A stretch of 64,000 bases of DNA from NCBI RefSeq assembly GCF_013184805.1, contig NZ_JAATNG010000006.1, forward strand, positions 124,001 to 188,000. The letters are read 5' to 3'. Source of the DNA: Pseudoruegeria sp. HB172150. GTDB lineage: Bacteria > Pseudomonadota > Alphaproteobacteria > Rhodobacterales > Rhodobacteraceae. Position 1 is the first letter of the stretch. Each line of letters opens with the position of its first letter. The notes below the pieces were generated by a model that did not search any database, had not been told where the DNA came from, and worked only from the letters and a program-made list of their open reading frames with translations. Below, one piece after another: positions 44,103 through 53,586 of the stretch. The position numbers and the translations under genes are program-made.

Positions 44103-44837
44103 ATGAGCGACCGACAAGGACCGCCGTCTAACAAGAAGAACTGGGAGCACAGCCGGTACAAGGACTGGCGGCCGGCCCATCACGAGGAAGACGCGCCGAA
44201 ACGCGGGTTCTTCAGCGGCGGGTCAGGTGACGAGCCCAAGCGGCGCGGGTCGTTCCTGGGCTTCCTGCTGAAGGCCGTGGTCTGGATTGCGCTGCTGTTG
44301 CTGATTTTCGGACCAGGCGCGGATTTCGTGAACGGGCTGGCCAAGGCGCCGGAGGAGGGCTGCACGCTGCGCGTGGTGGTCGATGGCGGCACCATCGTAT
44401 CGAGCTGCAGCCAGCTGCCGGAAAAGATTGCCGGTTTCGAGGCGCCGGCGCTGTTCGAGCCCGGCTGCGTCGACGAGGCGGTAGCGGCGGGCATGGCAAG
44501 CCTGGAACTGCGGAAAATCCTTTACGGCGCGGACCTGATCGAGGTGCTGGGGCCGGGCGCGGCCATCGGGCCGGCGCCGGAACCGGTGCCGGTGCCCGAC
44601 AGTGAACCGGCGGAGGATACGGCCGAGGCGACCGACGGTGCGACCGAGGCGGCGGATGCCGAAGCCACCGAGACACCGGATGCCGAACCGGCCGAGACAC
44701 CCGCGCCGGCGCAGCGCGCCGTGGTGCCCGACGGCTCCGTCGTGGTGCTGATCGACGGCACCAACCTGGCCGACCTGATGCTGGCGACCGAAACCGTGCA
44801 GCTGCCGGGCGGGCCCGGCTGGTGCGCGGCGGAATGA
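44103..44837 (+). CDS. Membrane-anchored degenerate staphylococcal-nuclease-fold protein
   Basis: 244 residues: polar basic N-terminus, one membrane helix (about 50-71), then a domain whose pattern follows SNase-type nucleases. VVVDGGTI (91-98) stands where VxDGDT belongs, KIAGFEAPAL (108-117) where RLxGIDAPE belongs, and a Cys then AAGMASLELRKIL follows. A Pro/Glu/Ala/Thr-rich insert (about 152-205) precedes VVVLIDGTNLADLML...WC. The Asp of DGDT, the Arg of RLxG and the Glu of APE are replaced, so it should be catalytically dead. Family placement is my reading of the pattern. Confidence 0.55.
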   Translation: MSDRQGPPSNKKNWEHSRYKDWRPAHHEEDAPKRGFFSGGSGDEPKRRGSFLGFLLKAVVWIALLLLIFGPGADFVNGLAKAPEEGCTLRVVVDGGTIVSSCSQLPEKIAGFEAPALFEPGCVDEAVAAGMASLELRKILYGADLIEVLGPGAAIGPAPEPVPVPDSEPAEDTAEATDGATEAADAEATETPDAEPAETPAPAQRAVVPDGSVVVLIDGTNLADLMLATETVQLPGGPGWCAAE

Positions 44838-45502
44838 TCCGGCTTCATCACTGCCATCAGACCCGGTCGATGCGCAGCCTGTGGCTGCTGCACGAACTTG
44901 GCGTCGAATTCGAACTGGTGGTCTATCCGTTCGACCGGACGCTGCGATCCCCGGAGTACCTGACGCTGAACCCGGCGGGGCGCGTGCCCGCGCTGGAAAT
45001 CCACGGCGAGGTGATCTGGGAAAGCGGCGCCATCGCGCAGTATCTTTGCGAACGTTTTCCCGAGGCGGGGCTGGCGCGGATGCCGGGGGCGGTGGATCGG
45101 GCGGACTGGCTGATCTGGATGCATTTCGCCGAGACGGTCAGCCAGCACACTGCGGCGCTGACCCAGCAGCATATCGCGCTTTACGAGGACAGCATGCGCT
45201 CGCCCACGGTGATGAAGCTGGAGGCGATGCGTCTGCAGAAATGCTTTGCCGCCGTCGAGAGCCGTCTATCGACCCCGGTGGAGAACCGCGACTACCTGCT
45301 GACGGGCGGGTTTTCGGCGGCGGATATCGGGGTGGGGCAGGCCGTGTATATGGGCCGGCATTTCGCGAAACTGGAACCTTTTCCTGCGTTGGCGAAGTGG
45401 TACGAGCGGATCACCGAACGCCCCGCTTTCCGCGCGTCGCTGCCGCCGGAGGGGGCGGAGCTTTTGTACCGGCAGGACTTCTACCCGCCCTGGGAAACGT
45501 GA
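44834..45502 (+). CDS. Glutathione S-transferase family protein
   Basis: A 222-residue GST: N-terminal thioredoxin-like domain (MIRLHHCHQTRSMRSLWLLHELG; NPAGRVPALEI; ESGAIAQYL with the glutathione-contacting Glu-Ser) and an all-helical C-terminal domain with FSAADIGVGQAVY (N-capping Asp). Start ATG 44834 overlaps the previous stop (ATGA), so it is coupled to the degenerate nuclease-fold gene. Substrate unknown. The stop codon is inside a perfect 17-bp palindrome. Confidence 0.9.
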   Translation: MIRLHHCHQTRSMRSLWLLHELGVEFELVVYPFDRTLRSPEYLTLNPAGRVPALEIHGEVIWESGAIAQYLCERFPEAGLARMPGAVDRADWLIWMHFAETVSQHTAALTQQHIALYEDSMRSPTVMKLEAMRLQKCFAAVESRLSTPVENRDYLLTGGFSAADIGVGQAVYMGRHFAKLEPFPALAKWYERITERPAFRASLPPEGAELLYRQDFYPPWET

Positions 45503-45509
45503 CGTTTCC
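45493..45509. promoter_or_regulatory. 17-bp perfect palindrome at the GST stop codon
   Basis: GGAAACGT-G-ACGTTTCC spans the stop codon of the GST gene, 228 bp before nuoA. Contains GAAAC-N5-GTTTC, a core also seen at 10408-10422. Operator or chance. Confidence 0.35.
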
Positions 45510-45662
45510 GCCGGCGACTCTTTATAGTGTACGGTGAGATACAGGTCGCTGCGGCGGCCCCGACTTTCCGCACTGCCGCATTTTCGGGCATTCACCCTAT
45601 ATTCATTTGTGCCAGCTGACAAAAAGCCCTGTGCAGCGCCGTCGCGACAGGCTCAGTCTCGG

Positions 45663-45691
45663 TTGACCCTCTCTGGGCCCGGGTTTATGGC
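45663..45691 (+). promoter_or_regulatory. Candidate promoter of the nuo operon
   Basis: TTGACC (45663-45668), 17 bp, TATGGC (45686-45691), 46 bp before the nuoA start. The -35 is good and the -10 weak. The 234-bp gap between the GST gene and nuoA has no coding frame I would support. Confidence 0.4.
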
Positions 45692-45736
45692 TGGGCTCGC
45701 ACTATGCACAAGCCGCCCAAGTGAAGGAGCCAGTAC

Positions 45737-46102
45737 GTGCAAACCCTCGCCGCCGATTATCTCCCTATCCTGATATTTCTTGGCGTGGCCGTCGGACTCG
45801 GCCTGGTCCTCGTGCTTGCCGCCGCGATCCTCGCGGTCAGCAATCCGGACCCCGAGAAGGTGTCGGCCTACGAATGCGGGTTCAACGCCTTCGACGATGC
45901 GCGGATGAAGTTCGACGTCCGGTTCTACCTGGTGTCGATCCTGTTCATCATCTTCGACCTCGAAGTGGCGTTCCTGTTCCCCTGGGCGGTGGCGTTCAAG
46001 GATGTGGGGACCGTCGGTTTCTGGTCGATGATGATCTTCCTCGGCGTCCTGACCGTGGGCTTCGCGTATGAGTGGAAGAAGGGGGCCCTGGAATGGGAGT
46101 GA
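45737..46102 (+). CDS. nuoA: NADH-quinone oxidoreductase subunit A
   Basis: The 121-residue membrane subunit of complex I (ND3 homologue): three helices and the conserved [22 protein letters not shown] loop (about 42-63). Start GTG 45737 behind GAAGGAGC. First gene of the nuo operon; its 3' end overlaps nuoB by 10 bp. Confidence 0.96.
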   Translation: MQTLAADYLPILIFLGVAVGLGLVLVLAAAILAVSNPDPEKVSAYECGFNAFDDARMKFDVRFYLVSILFIIFDLEVAFLFPWAVAFKDVGTVGFWSMMIFLGVLTVGFAYEWKKGALEWE

Positions 46103-46719
46103 GCGAAAGCAAATCCGACACCGCGGTGGTGACCGAGGTGCTGGGCGACGGCCAGCAGGACGACCGGGTGAAATCGGCCCCGTCCTCGATGGTTCCGGCG
46201 GCGGCCCGCAACACCGAGTTCCAAGGCGAGGATGCGGTGCAGGCGCTGAACAAGGAACTGCAGGACAAGGGGTTCCTCGTGACCTCGACGGCGGATGTCA
46301 TCAACTGGGCGCGCACCGGGTCGCTGCACTGGATGACGTTCGGGCTGGCCTGCTGCGCGGTCGAGATGATGCATACCTCGATGCCGCATTACGATCTGGA
46401 ACGCTTCGGGATGGCGCCGCGCGCGTCGCCGCGGCAGTCGGACCTGATGATCGTGGCGGGCACGCTGACCAACAAGATGGCGCCGGCGCTGCGCAAGGTC
46501 TACGACCAGATGCCCGAGCCGCGCTACGTGCTGTCGATGGGCTCCTGCGCCAACGGCGGCGGGTATTATCACTACAGCTACAGCGTCGTGCGCGGCTGTG
46601 ACCGGATCGTGCCGGTCGACGTCTACGTGCCGGGCTGCCCGCCGACGGCGGAGGCGCTGCTGTACGGGCTGCTGGCGCTGCAGCGGAAGATCCGCCGCAC
46701 CGGCACGATTGTGAGGTAA
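46093..46719 (+). CDS. nuoB: NADH-quinone oxidoreductase subunit B
   Basis: The 208-residue peripheral subunit carrying iron-sulfur cluster N2, the last electron donor to quinone. N2 ligands are in [11 protein letters not shown] (the tandem Cys pair), [17 protein letters not shown] and [19 protein letters not shown] 46093 with a GGGGG site is chosen; a GTG at 46072 inside nuoA is also in frame. Polar N-terminal extension of about 30 residues. Confidence 0.96.
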   Translation: MGVSESKSDTAVVTEVLGDGQQDDRVKSAPSSMVPAAARNTEFQGEDAVQALNKELQDKGFLVTSTADVINWARTGSLHWMTFGLACCAVEMMHTSMPHYDLERFGMAPRASPRQSDLMIVAGTLTNKMAPALRKVYDQMPEPRYVLSMGSCANGGGYYHYSYSVVRGCDRIVPVDVYVPGCPPTAEALLYGLLALQRKIRRTGTIVR

Positions 46720-46723
46720 CGCC

Positions 46724-47329
46724 ATGTCGGATGCCCTGAACGAGCTAGGCACGCATATCGAGATGAAGCGCCCCGACTGCGTGGTCGGCTGGGAGGTCGC
46801 GTACGGCGAGCTGAACGTGACCGTTGCGCTGAGTTCCCTTGTGACCTTTGTGGAATTCCTGAAGACCGATCAGACCTGCCGGTTTTCGTCGCTGGTGGAC
46901 ATAACCGCGGTGGATTATCCGGAGCGGGAGGCGCGGTTCGACCTCGTCTACCACTTCCTGTCGATGTACCAGAACCAGCGGATCCGGGTGAAATGCGCCG
47001 TCCGCGAGGACGAGGTCGCCGCCTCGATCCACGAGGTCTTTCCGGCCGCGAACTGGTTCGAGCGGGAAGTCTACGACATGTATGGCGTCCTGTTCTCGGG
47101 CCATCCGGACCTGCGGCGGCTGCTGACGGATTACGGGTTCCGCGGCCATCCGCTGCGCAAGGATTTCCCGACCACCGGCTATGTCGAGGTCCGTTACGAC
47201 GAGGCCGAGAAGCGGGTGGTCTACGAGCCGGTGAAACTGGTGCAGGAATACCGGCAGTTCGATTTCATGTCTCCCTGGGAAGGGGCGCAGTACATCCTTC
47301 CCGGTGACGAGAAGGAGGCGGCGAAATGA
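46724..47329 (+). CDS. nuoC: NADH-quinone oxidoreductase subunit C
   Basis: The 201-residue 30-kDa-type peripheral subunit, separate from NuoD (not the fused NuoCD of enterobacteria). Seen: [66 protein letters not shown] and [10 protein letters not shown]. Its TGA overlaps the nuoD ATG. Confidence 0.96.
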   Translation: MSDALNELGTHIEMKRPDCVVGWEVAYGELNVTVALSSLVTFVEFLKTDQTCRFSSLVDITAVDYPEREARFDLVYHFLSMYQNQRIRVKCAVREDEVAASIHEVFPAANWFEREVYDMYGVLFSGHPDLRRLLTDYGFRGHPLRKDFPTTGYVEVRYDEAEKRVVYEPVKLVQEYRQFDFMSPWEGAQYILPGDEKEAAK

Positions 47330-48567
47330 TGGATGGCGACGTCCGGCACGTTTACGACGACGGCTCTTCCGACACGCTGACCGGCGAACAGAAGATCCGC
47401 AACTTCAACATCAACTTCGGCCCGCAACACCCTGCGGCGCACGGTGTTCTGCGGCTGGTGCTGGAGCTGGACGGCGAGATCGTGGAACGCTGCGATCCGC
47501 ATATCGGCCTGCTCCACCGCGGCACCGAAAAGCTGATGGAAAGCCGCACCTACCTGCAGAACCTGCCGTATCTGGACCGGCTGGATTACGTCGCGCCGAT
47601 GAATCAGGAACACGCCTGGTGCATGGCGATCGAAAAGCTGACCGGCACCGTGGTGCCGCGCCGCGCCTCGCTGATCCGGGTTCTGTATTCCGAGATCGGC
47701 CGCGTCCTGAACCACCTGCTGAACGTGACCACGCAGGCGATGGACGTGGGCGCGCTGACGCCGCCGCTCTGGGGTTTCGAAGAGCGCGAGAAGCTGTGCA
47801 TGTTCTACGAACGGGCAAGCGGTTCTCGCTTTCACGCGGCGTATTTCCGGCCGGGCGGTGTGCATCAGGACCTGCCGCCGAAGCTGATCGATGATATCGA
47901 GGCATGGTGCGACCCGTTCCTGAAGCGGCTCGCCGATATCGACGAACTGCTGACCGAAAACCGGATCTTCAAGCAGCGCAACGCCGATATCGGCATCGTG
48001 ACCGAACAGGACATTCTCGACTGGGGCTTCTCGGGCGTGATGGTGCGCGGTTCGGGCCTGGCCTGGGACCTGCGGCGGTCGCAGCCCTACGAATGCTATG
48101 ACGAGATGGAGTTCGGCATTCCGGTCGGCAAGAACGGCGACTGCTATGACCGCTATCTCGTGCGCATGCAGGAGATGCGCGAAAGCGTGAAGATCATGCG
48201 CCAATGCCTTACGAAGCTTCGCGAACCCGAGGGACAGGGCGACGTGCTGGCGCGCGGCAAGCTGACCCCGCCGAAACGAGGCGAGATGAAGCGGTCGATG
48301 GAAGCGCTGATCCATCACTTCAAGCTTTACACCGAGGGCTTCCACGTGCCCGCGGGCGAGGTCTATGCCGCGGTCGAGGCGCCGAAGGGCGAATTCGGGG
48401 TCTACATGGTCTCGGACGGCACCAACCGGCCCTACAAGGCCAAGCTGCGCGCGCCGGGCTACCTGCACCTGCAGGCGATGGACCACGTTTCCAGGGGACA
48501 CCAGCTTGCCGACATCGCGGCGATCATCGGGACCATGGATATCGTGTTCGGCGAGGTCGACCGGTAA
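47326..48567 (+). CDS. nuoD: NADH-quinone oxidoreductase subunit D
   Basis: The 413-residue 49-kDa-type subunit that forms the quinone pocket with NuoB. Seen: [18 protein letters not shown] near the N-terminus, [22 protein letters not shown], and the C-terminal [31 protein letters not shown] site 7 nt before ATG 47326. The TAA shares its last base with the next small ORF. Confidence 0.96.
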   Translation: MMDGDVRHVYDDGSSDTLTGEQKIRNFNINFGPQHPAAHGVLRLVLELDGEIVERCDPHIGLLHRGTEKLMESRTYLQNLPYLDRLDYVAPMNQEHAWCMAIEKLTGTVVPRRASLIRVLYSEIGRVLNHLLNVTTQAMDVGALTPPLWGFEEREKLCMFYERASGSRFHAAYFRPGGVHQDLPPKLIDDIEAWCDPFLKRLADIDELLTENRIFKQRNADIGIVTEQDILDWGFSGVMVRGSGLAWDLRRSQPYECYDEMEFGIPVGKNGDCYDRYLVRMQEMRESVKIMRQCLTKLREPEGQGDVLARGKLTPPKRGEMKRSMEALIHHFKLYTEGFHVPAGEVYAAVEAPKGEFGVYMVSDGTNRPYKAKLRAPGYLHLQAMDHVSRGHQLADIAAIIGTMDIVFGEVDR

Positions 48568-48701
48568 TGCTGAGCCTGGGGCTGCTGGTGGTGCTCGGGG
48601 GAGCCACCTGGTTGCCTGCCGCCGCCCTGGCCCTGATCGCACCGCCTGCGCGCTATCCGGCGGCGCAGCCGGCGGTTGCGGCAAAGGCTTTTGCCCATTG
48701 A
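48567..48701 (+). CDS. Small putative membrane peptide (44 aa) after nuoD
   Basis: ATG 48567 overlaps the nuoD stop (TAATG) and the frame runs 44 codons to TGA 48701. The first 25 residues are strongly hydrophobic (SLGLLVVLGGATWLPAAALA), then Pro/Ala-rich. Coupled position and hydrophobicity favour a real small protein. No family is recognised, and its shortness leaves doubt. Confidence 0.4.
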   Translation: MLSLGLLVVLGGATWLPAAALALIAPPARYPAAQPAVAAKAFAH

Positions 48702-48723
48702 TGTGATGATGCGGGATACCTGA

Positions 48724-49260
48724 GTGGCCGAAGGCGCGAACATATCGAATTACCTGCTGGCGGGGGGCACGCTGATCGCGGCGCTCTTTGTCGCCGTGCA
48801 GGCGTGGTATGCGCGTGTCGCCTATGTCGAGGCGTCGGAGACCCGGTTCCTGGAGAAGAAGCTGGACATCTGCCTGCAGAACTTCGACGAGGCGGCGCGG
48901 CTGGACGTGGCGCTGCGGCTGGCCGTTCCCGGCATGGCGGATCAGGAGGCGTGGCCGCCGAAGATCATCGTCGAGGACGGCGCGCGTCTGGCGGTGCTGC
49001 AACGGGATGTCGTGCCGCCGCTGAATGCGCTGGAGGCCGGGCTGACAAAGGCCAGCGTGCTGGGGCAGCTCGACAAGTACCGCGCCTATCTGGCGCAGCG
49101 GCTTGAGGGCCTGTCGAAGCGGCTGATGGATATGACCCCCACCGTGGTCGCGGCGGGGAGCGAGGAAACGAAGGGGGCGTTCGCCGCCCTGAGCGATTTT
49201 CTGGGTGCGCAGTATTCGGTTTTCACCGGCTGTCGCCTGGTTGCGGAAGGAAAAGCCTGA
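48724..49260 (+). CDS. Hypothetical membrane-anchored protein inside the nuo operon
   Basis: 178 residues from GTG 48724: one N-terminal membrane helix (about 9-28), then a helical soluble domain ([28 protein letters not shown]...; [11 protein letters not shown]), predicted mostly alpha. Not recognised. Its stop overlaps the nuoE start by one base (TGATG). The position between nuoD and nuoE matches one of the unidentified reading frames known in the Paracoccus complex I cluster. Confidence 0.75.
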   Translation: MAEGANISNYLLAGGTLIAALFVAVQAWYARVAYVEASETRFLEKKLDICLQNFDEAARLDVALRLAVPGMADQEAWPPKIIVEDGARLAVLQRDVVPPLNALEAGLTKASVLGQLDKYRAYLAQRLEGLSKRLMDMTPTVVAAGSEETKGAFAALSDFLGAQYSVFTGCRLVAEGKA

Positions 49261-50423
49261 TGTTGCGCCGTTTGTACCACGAACAACCCGAAAGCTTCGC
49301 CTTCACCGAGGCCAACAGGGCCTGGGCCGAGGCGCAGATTTCGAAGTACCCCGAGGGGCGTCAGGCCTCTGCGATCATTCCGCTGCTGTGGCGCGCGCAG
49401 GAGCAGGAAGGCTGGCTGTCCCGCCCGGCGATCGAGCACGTCGCCGAGATGCTGGACCTCGCCTATATCCGGGCGCTGGAAGTGGCGACCTTCTATTTCA
49501 TGTTCCAGCTGCAGCCGGTCGGCTCGGTCGCGCATGTGCAGGTCTGCGGCACGACCTCGTGCATGATCTGCGGCGCCGAGGAGCTGATGCAGGTCTGCAA
49601 GGACAAGATCTCGAAGCATCCGCACGCGCTGTCCGAGGACGGGCGGTTTTCGTGGGAAGAGGTGGAATGCCTCGGCTCCTGCTCGAACGCGCCGATGGCT
49701 CAGATCGGCAAGGATTACTACGAGGATCTGACGGCGGAGCGTTTTGCCGAGATCCTCGACGAATTCGCCGCCGGCAAGGTGCCGGTGCCGGGGCCGCAGA
49801 ACGGCCGCTATTCGGCAGAGGCGAAAGGCGGGCCGAGCTGCCTGACCGAATATGTCGAGGGGCGGCCGGAGCATAACGCATCGGTCGCGCTGGCGGTGGA
49901 ACTGGGCGACACGATCAAGCGGATCGACGGAACCGAGGTGCCGCTGACGGCGCCGTGGCGCCGGAACGACACGACCGAGGCGGAGGTCGAAGCCTCTGCC
50001 GCTGCGGCGAAGAGCCCGCGCCCGTCCGAGGACAAGCCGGCCGACGAGACCGGGATCGACAAGCGCGAGGCGGCGGAGACGTCGCCCGGCACGGTGAAGG
50101 CCGATGCGACGGGCAACAAGCCGAACGCCGAGGTCGCGCCGGGCGAGGGAACGAAGCCCGAAGCCCTAGACGCGCCACGCGACGGCAAGGCGGACGACCT
50201 GAAGAAGATCAAGGGCGTCGGGCCGAAGCTGGAGAAGCTGCTGCATTCGCTGGGCTTTTACCATTACGATCAGGTGGCGAACTGGACGGCGGCGGAAGTG
50301 GCCTGGGTCGACGAGAACCTCGAGGGGTTCAAGGGCCGGGTCAGCCGCGACGACTGGGTAAGCCAGGCAAGGATCCTCGCCGAGGGCGGGGAGACAGAGT
50401 TCTCTAAACGCGCTAAGTATTAA
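49260..50423 (+). CDS. nuoE: NADH-quinone oxidoreductase subunit E with C-terminal helix-hairpin-helix extension
   Basis: 387 residues, about twice the usual 160-240. Residues 1-165 are the thioredoxin-fold subunit with 2Fe-2S ligands Cys96, Cys101, Cys137 and Cys141 (cluster N1a). A low-complexity charged linker (about 235-305) leads to a compact domain at about 312-387 with an HhH motif [15 protein letters not shown]. This domain is a close copy of the C-terminus of the next gene product (52 identical of 71 aligned residues by my count). The role of the extension is unknown. Confidence 0.93.
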   Translation: MLRRLYHEQPESFAFTEANRAWAEAQISKYPEGRQASAIIPLLWRAQEQEGWLSRPAIEHVAEMLDLAYIRALEVATFYFMFQLQPVGSVAHVQVCGTTSCMICGAEELMQVCKDKISKHPHALSEDGRFSWEEVECLGSCSNAPMAQIGKDYYEDLTAERFAEILDEFAAGKVPVPGPQNGRYSAEAKGGPSCLTEYVEGRPEHNASVALAVELGDTIKRIDGTEVPLTAPWRRNDTTEAEVEASAAAAKSPRPSEDKPADETGIDKREAAETSPGTVKADATGNKPNAEVAPGEGTKPEALDAPRDGKADDLKKIKGVGPKLEKLLHSLGFYHYDQVANWTAAEVAWVDENLEGFKGRVSRDDWVSQARILAEGGETEFSKRAKY

Positions 50424-50461
50424 TCCCGTAAACGCAACCAGCGCAGACGGGGAGAAACGAT

Positions 50462-51178
50462 ATGGCCCAAAGTCAGGACCGGATGGCAACCAACACGATG
50501 CTGATCATATCGGCAGTCGTCGGAGTCGTGGTGCTGCTGATATTGTGGCTGTTCGCGAGTTACGGCTTTTTCGGAGCCTTCGTGTTAGGGCTGATCGTCG
50601 GGATCGTGGTGTTCCTGATCCTGTATTTCGGGTTCGGCGGATATGTCGGGGCGGAAACGGCGCAGTCGCCGGAGCCGATGCCGGTGGCGTCGCCGGAGCC
50701 TTCCGTTCCGCATACCTCGCAGCCGGCCGGTGTGCCGGATCCGGTGCCCGCCGCGCACCCGGAGCCCGCGCCAGAGCCCGAGACCGCCGCCGATGCAGAG
50801 CCCGCGCCGGCGCCCGCGACGGATGCGGAGCCGCTGCCCGAGCCGGAACCCGCGCCGGTGGCGGAGCCCGCGCCGGTGGCCGCGGGCGACGAGACCAAGC
50901 CCGTGATGCTGCCCGTGGCGCGCGAGGGCGGGCCGGACAACCTGAAGGAAATCAAGGGCGTCGGGCCGAAGCTTGAGATACTGCTGCACCAGATGGGCGT
51001 CTATCACTTCGACCAGATCGCGGGCTGGGGCCCGGCGGAGGTCGCGTGGATGGACGCGAACCTGAAGGGCTTCAAGGGCCGGGTCAGCCGCGACGGCTGG
51101 GTCGAGCAGGCGGAAATTCTGGCCGCGGGCGGAGATACCGAATTCTCCAGCCGGGTCGACAAGGGAGAGGTCTACTAG
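50462..51178 (+). CDS. Membrane protein with Pro/Glu/Ala linker and HhH domain, NuoE-C-terminus paralogue
   Basis: 238 residues: two adjacent hydrophobic segments (about 14-35 and 37-60, the second glycine-rich), a Pro/Ala/Glu-rich linker (about 66-152), and an HhH domain (about 158-238) nearly the same as that of NuoE ([32 protein letters not shown]). GGGGAGA precedes ATG 50462. It sits between nuoE and nuoF. I infer that the paired domains contact each other or a common partner at the membrane arm. Confidence 0.85.
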   Translation: MAQSQDRMATNTMLIISAVVGVVVLLILWLFASYGFFGAFVLGLIVGIVVFLILYFGFGGYVGAETAQSPEPMPVASPEPSVPHTSQPAGVPDPVPAAHPEPAPEPETAADAEPAPAPATDAEPLPEPEPAPVAEPAPVAAGDETKPVMLPVAREGGPDNLKEIKGVGPKLEILLHQMGVYHFDQIAGWGPAEVAWMDANLKGFKGRVSRDGWVEQAEILAAGGDTEFSSRVDKGEVY

Positions 51179-51186
51179 GGAACTGC

Positions 51187-51417
51187 ATGGCACTGACCCC
51201 GGAAATGTCCAAGGCGCATGCAAGGCAGGCCCGGCTGGTGGCGATCGTCGTCGTCACCACGCTGGTGGTCTGGCTTGTGGCGCAATGGGCGGGGGCGAGG
51301 TTCGGGATCGAGGAACGTTACATGTTCCTGATCGACTTCGCGGCCATGGCGGCGTTTCTCTGGTCATTCATCGTCACGTATCAGATCTGGCGGAAACGCC
51401 GGAACAATGAAGGGTAG
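51187..51417 (+). CDS. Small two-helix membrane protein (DUF5337-like)
   Basis: 76 residues: charged N-terminus (TPEMSKAHARQARL), two membrane helices (about 19-37 and 47-67) and a basic end (IWRKRRNNEG). It resembles the small nuo-linked Rhodobacterales proteins catalogued as DUF5337, from memory. ATG 51187 is 8 bp after the previous stop, and 6 bp separate it from nuoF. Confidence 0.75.
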   Translation: MALTPEMSKAHARQARLVAIVVVTTLVVWLVAQWAGARFGIEERYMFLIDFAAMAAFLWSFIVTYQIWRKRRNNEG

Positions 51418-51423
51418 CCGAGC

Positions 51424-52719
51424 ATGCTTGCCGACAAGGACCGCATCTTTACCAACCTTTACGGGATGCACGACCGCACGCTTGCGGGCGCAAAGAAGCG
51501 CGGGCACTGGGACGGCACTGCCGACATCATCGCCAGGGGCCGGGACACGATCATCGACCAGATGAAGGCCAGCGGGCTGCGTGGGCGGGGCGGGGCGGGT
51601 TTCCCGACGGGGCTGAAGTGGTCCTTCATGCCGAAGGAAAGCGACGGGCGCCCGGCCTACCTTGTGATCAACGCCGACGAATCCGAGCCCGCGACCTGCA
51701 AGGACCGCGAGATCATGCGCCACGATCCGCATACGCTGATCGAGGGGGCGCTGATCGCCAGCTTCGCGATGGGGGCGCATGCCTCGTACATCTACATCCG
51801 CGGCGAATACATCCGCGAGCGCGAAGCGCTGCAGGCCGCGATCGACGAGGCCTATGACGACGGGCTGCTGGGGGCGAACGCCGCGGGGTCCGGCTGGGAT
51901 TTCGACCTGTACCTGGCGCACGGCGCGGGCGCCTATATCTGCGGCGAGGAAACCGCGCTGCTGGAAAGCCTGGAGGGCCGCAAGGGCATGCCGCGGATGA
52001 AGCCGCCATTCCCGGCGGGCGCGGGCCTTTACGGCTGCCCGACCACGGTGAACAACGTGGAATCCATCGCCGTCGTGCCGACGATCCTGCGACGCGGGCC
52101 GGACTGGTTCGCCTCTTTCGGGCGGCCGAACAACGCGGGCACCAAGCTAATGGGGCTGACCGGGCACGTGAACACGCCCTGCGTTTTCGAGGAAAGCATG
52201 TCTCTGTCAGTGCGCGAGATCATCGAGAAGCATGGCGGCGGTATCCGCGGCGGCTGGGATAACCTGAAGGCGATCATTCCCGGTGGTGCGTCCTGCCCGG
52301 TTCTGCCGAAGGATGCGCTGGAAGATGCGATCTTCGATTTCGACTGGATGCGCGAGAACAAGTCGAGCTTCGGCACCGGCTGCATGATCGTGATGGATCA
52401 GAACACCGACGTGATCAAAGCCGTGTGGCGGCTGTCGAAATTCTTCAAGCACGAAAGCTGCGGCCAGTGCACGCCCTGCCGGGAAGGCACCGGCTGGATG
52501 ATGCGGGTCATGGACCGGCTGGTGACGGGCGATGCCGAGGTCGAAGAGATCGACATGCTGTTCGACGTGACCAAGCAGGTCGAGGGCCATACGATCTGCG
52601 CGCTCGGCGACGCGGCGGCCTGGCCGATCCAGGGCCTGATCCGGCATTTCCGCGAGGAAATCGAGGACCGGATCAAGGCCAAGAAGACCGGCCGCGTAAC
52701 GGCCATCGCGGCGGAGTGA
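51424..52719 (+). CDS. nuoF: NADH-quinone oxidoreductase subunit F
   Basis: The 431-residue subunit that binds NADH and FMN and carries cluster N3. Seen: [20 protein letters not shown] (FMN/NADH glycine loop, about 57-76), [31 protein letters not shown], and the N3 ligands in [15 protein letters not shown] (about 350-364) plus a distal Cys in [13 protein letters not shown]. Normal length. Confidence 0.97.
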   Translation: MLADKDRIFTNLYGMHDRTLAGAKKRGHWDGTADIIARGRDTIIDQMKASGLRGRGGAGFPTGLKWSFMPKESDGRPAYLVINADESEPATCKDREIMRHDPHTLIEGALIASFAMGAHASYIYIRGEYIREREALQAAIDEAYDDGLLGANAAGSGWDFDLYLAHGAGAYICGEETALLESLEGRKGMPRMKPPFPAGAGLYGCPTTVNNVESIAVVPTILRRGPDWFASFGRPNNAGTKLMGLTGHVNTPCVFEESMSLSVREIIEKHGGGIRGGWDNLKAIIPGGASCPVLPKDALEDAIFDFDWMRENKSSFGTGCMIVMDQNTDVIKAVWRLSKFFKHESCGQCTPCREGTGWMMRVMDRLVTGDAEVEEIDMLFDVTKQVEGHTICALGDAAAWPIQGLIRHFREEIEDRIKAKKTGRVTAIAAE

Positions 52720-52721
52720 AC

Positions 52722-53117
52722 ATGACAGGCATTGCGAAACCGATCCGCCTGGTACTGGCGCTTGCGCTGATCACGGCCACCGCGTCCTGCGGCATATACC
52801 GCAACACCGTGGGCAGCCTCGGGGTTGGCACTGCCAGCGCGCGCGGGTCGAACCAGGTCAATATCAACGACATCACCTTCCGTTCGAAACTGTCGATCGA
52901 CGGCGTGCAGAAGCGAGACCTGACGATCAGTGTCAGCCCTGTCCGGATCGACCCGAACGCGGCGCAGGAGGCCGGGCGGTATCGAGCGACCGTCTACTGC
53001 CTCCGCAGCTTCGGCAGTTCCGATACGGACTGGGCCATCGGGCCGGATATTCCGCCAGCGCAGCTGCGGATCGTGGACGACACGATCACGCTGCGAGGCA
53101 GCTGCGCGGCACGGTAA
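52722..53117 (+). CDS. Hypothetical exported protein/lipoprotein between nuoF and nuoG
   Basis: 131 residues with a hydrophobic signal (PIRLVLALALITATASCG). TASC is a possible but non-ideal lipobox. The mature part is beta-rich (VNINDITFRSKLSIDGVQKRDLTISVSPVRIDP). No family recognised. ATG 52722 lies 2 bp after the nuoF stop. Probably periplasmic. Confidence 0.65.
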   Translation: MTGIAKPIRLVLALALITATASCGIYRNTVGSLGVGTASARGSNQVNINDITFRSKLSIDGVQKRDLTISVSPVRIDPNAAQEAGRYRATVYCLRSFGSSDTDWAIGPDIPPAQLRIVDDTITLRGSCAAR

Positions 53118-53127
53118 GGAGGCGCGA

Positions 53128-53586
53128 ATGGGTCGGCATCTGGCACAGTTCAATTGGGGCGTTCTGCGCGCCGATTGGGACTCGCCCGTTGTCGCGGATT
53201 TCGTGAACAACATTGCCAAGGTGAACGCGGTCGCGGAACGGTCGGACGGGTTCATCTGGCGGCTGGGCGATGACGACATGGAAGCGGCTCAGCTGGACCC
53301 GGAGGGGCCGCTGGGCGGCAATCCGCGATTTGCGAGCACACTGTCGGTCTGGCGCGACCTTGTCTCGCTGGAACGCTTCGTCTGGCAGTCGGTACACAAG
53401 ATCTTCTATAACCGCCGCGCCGAATGGTACGCGCCGGGGCAGGGGCTGCGGCTGGTGATGTGGTGGGTGCCGGAAGGCACGCGCCCGACGATCACGGAAG
53501 CCGCTGAGCGGGCCGAGCACCTGCGCCAGCATGGCGACAGCGAGCATGCCTTCGGCTGGGACTATGCCCGGAGGGCGGCCGCATGA
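53128..53586 (+). CDS. DUF3291 protein, first of a tandem pair
   Basis: 152 residues: HLAQFNWGVLRADWDSPVVADFVNNIAKVNAVAERSDGFIWRLGD and FVWQSVHKIFYNRRAEWY...LVMWWVPEGTRPTI are DUF3291 hallmarks (an ABM-like ferredoxin fold, function unknown). AAGGAGG 5 nt before ATG 53128. Its stop overlaps the start of its paralogue (ATGA). Confidence 0.85.
   Translation: MGRHLAQFNWGVLRADWDSPVVADFVNNIAKVNAVAERSDGFIWRLGDDDMEAAQLDPEGPLGGNPRFASTLSVWRDLVSLERFVWQSVHKIFYNRRAEWYAPGQGLRLVMWWVPEGTRPTITEAAERAEHLRQHGDSEHAFGWDYARRAAA

Noticed and set aside
50660-50890. Possible tandem DNA repeat in the Pro/Glu/Ala linker
   Set aside because: Only codon-level low complexity of a disordered linker; no fixed-length DNA unit repeats. 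The linkers at about 44560-44710 and 61850-62000 are the same kind of thing.
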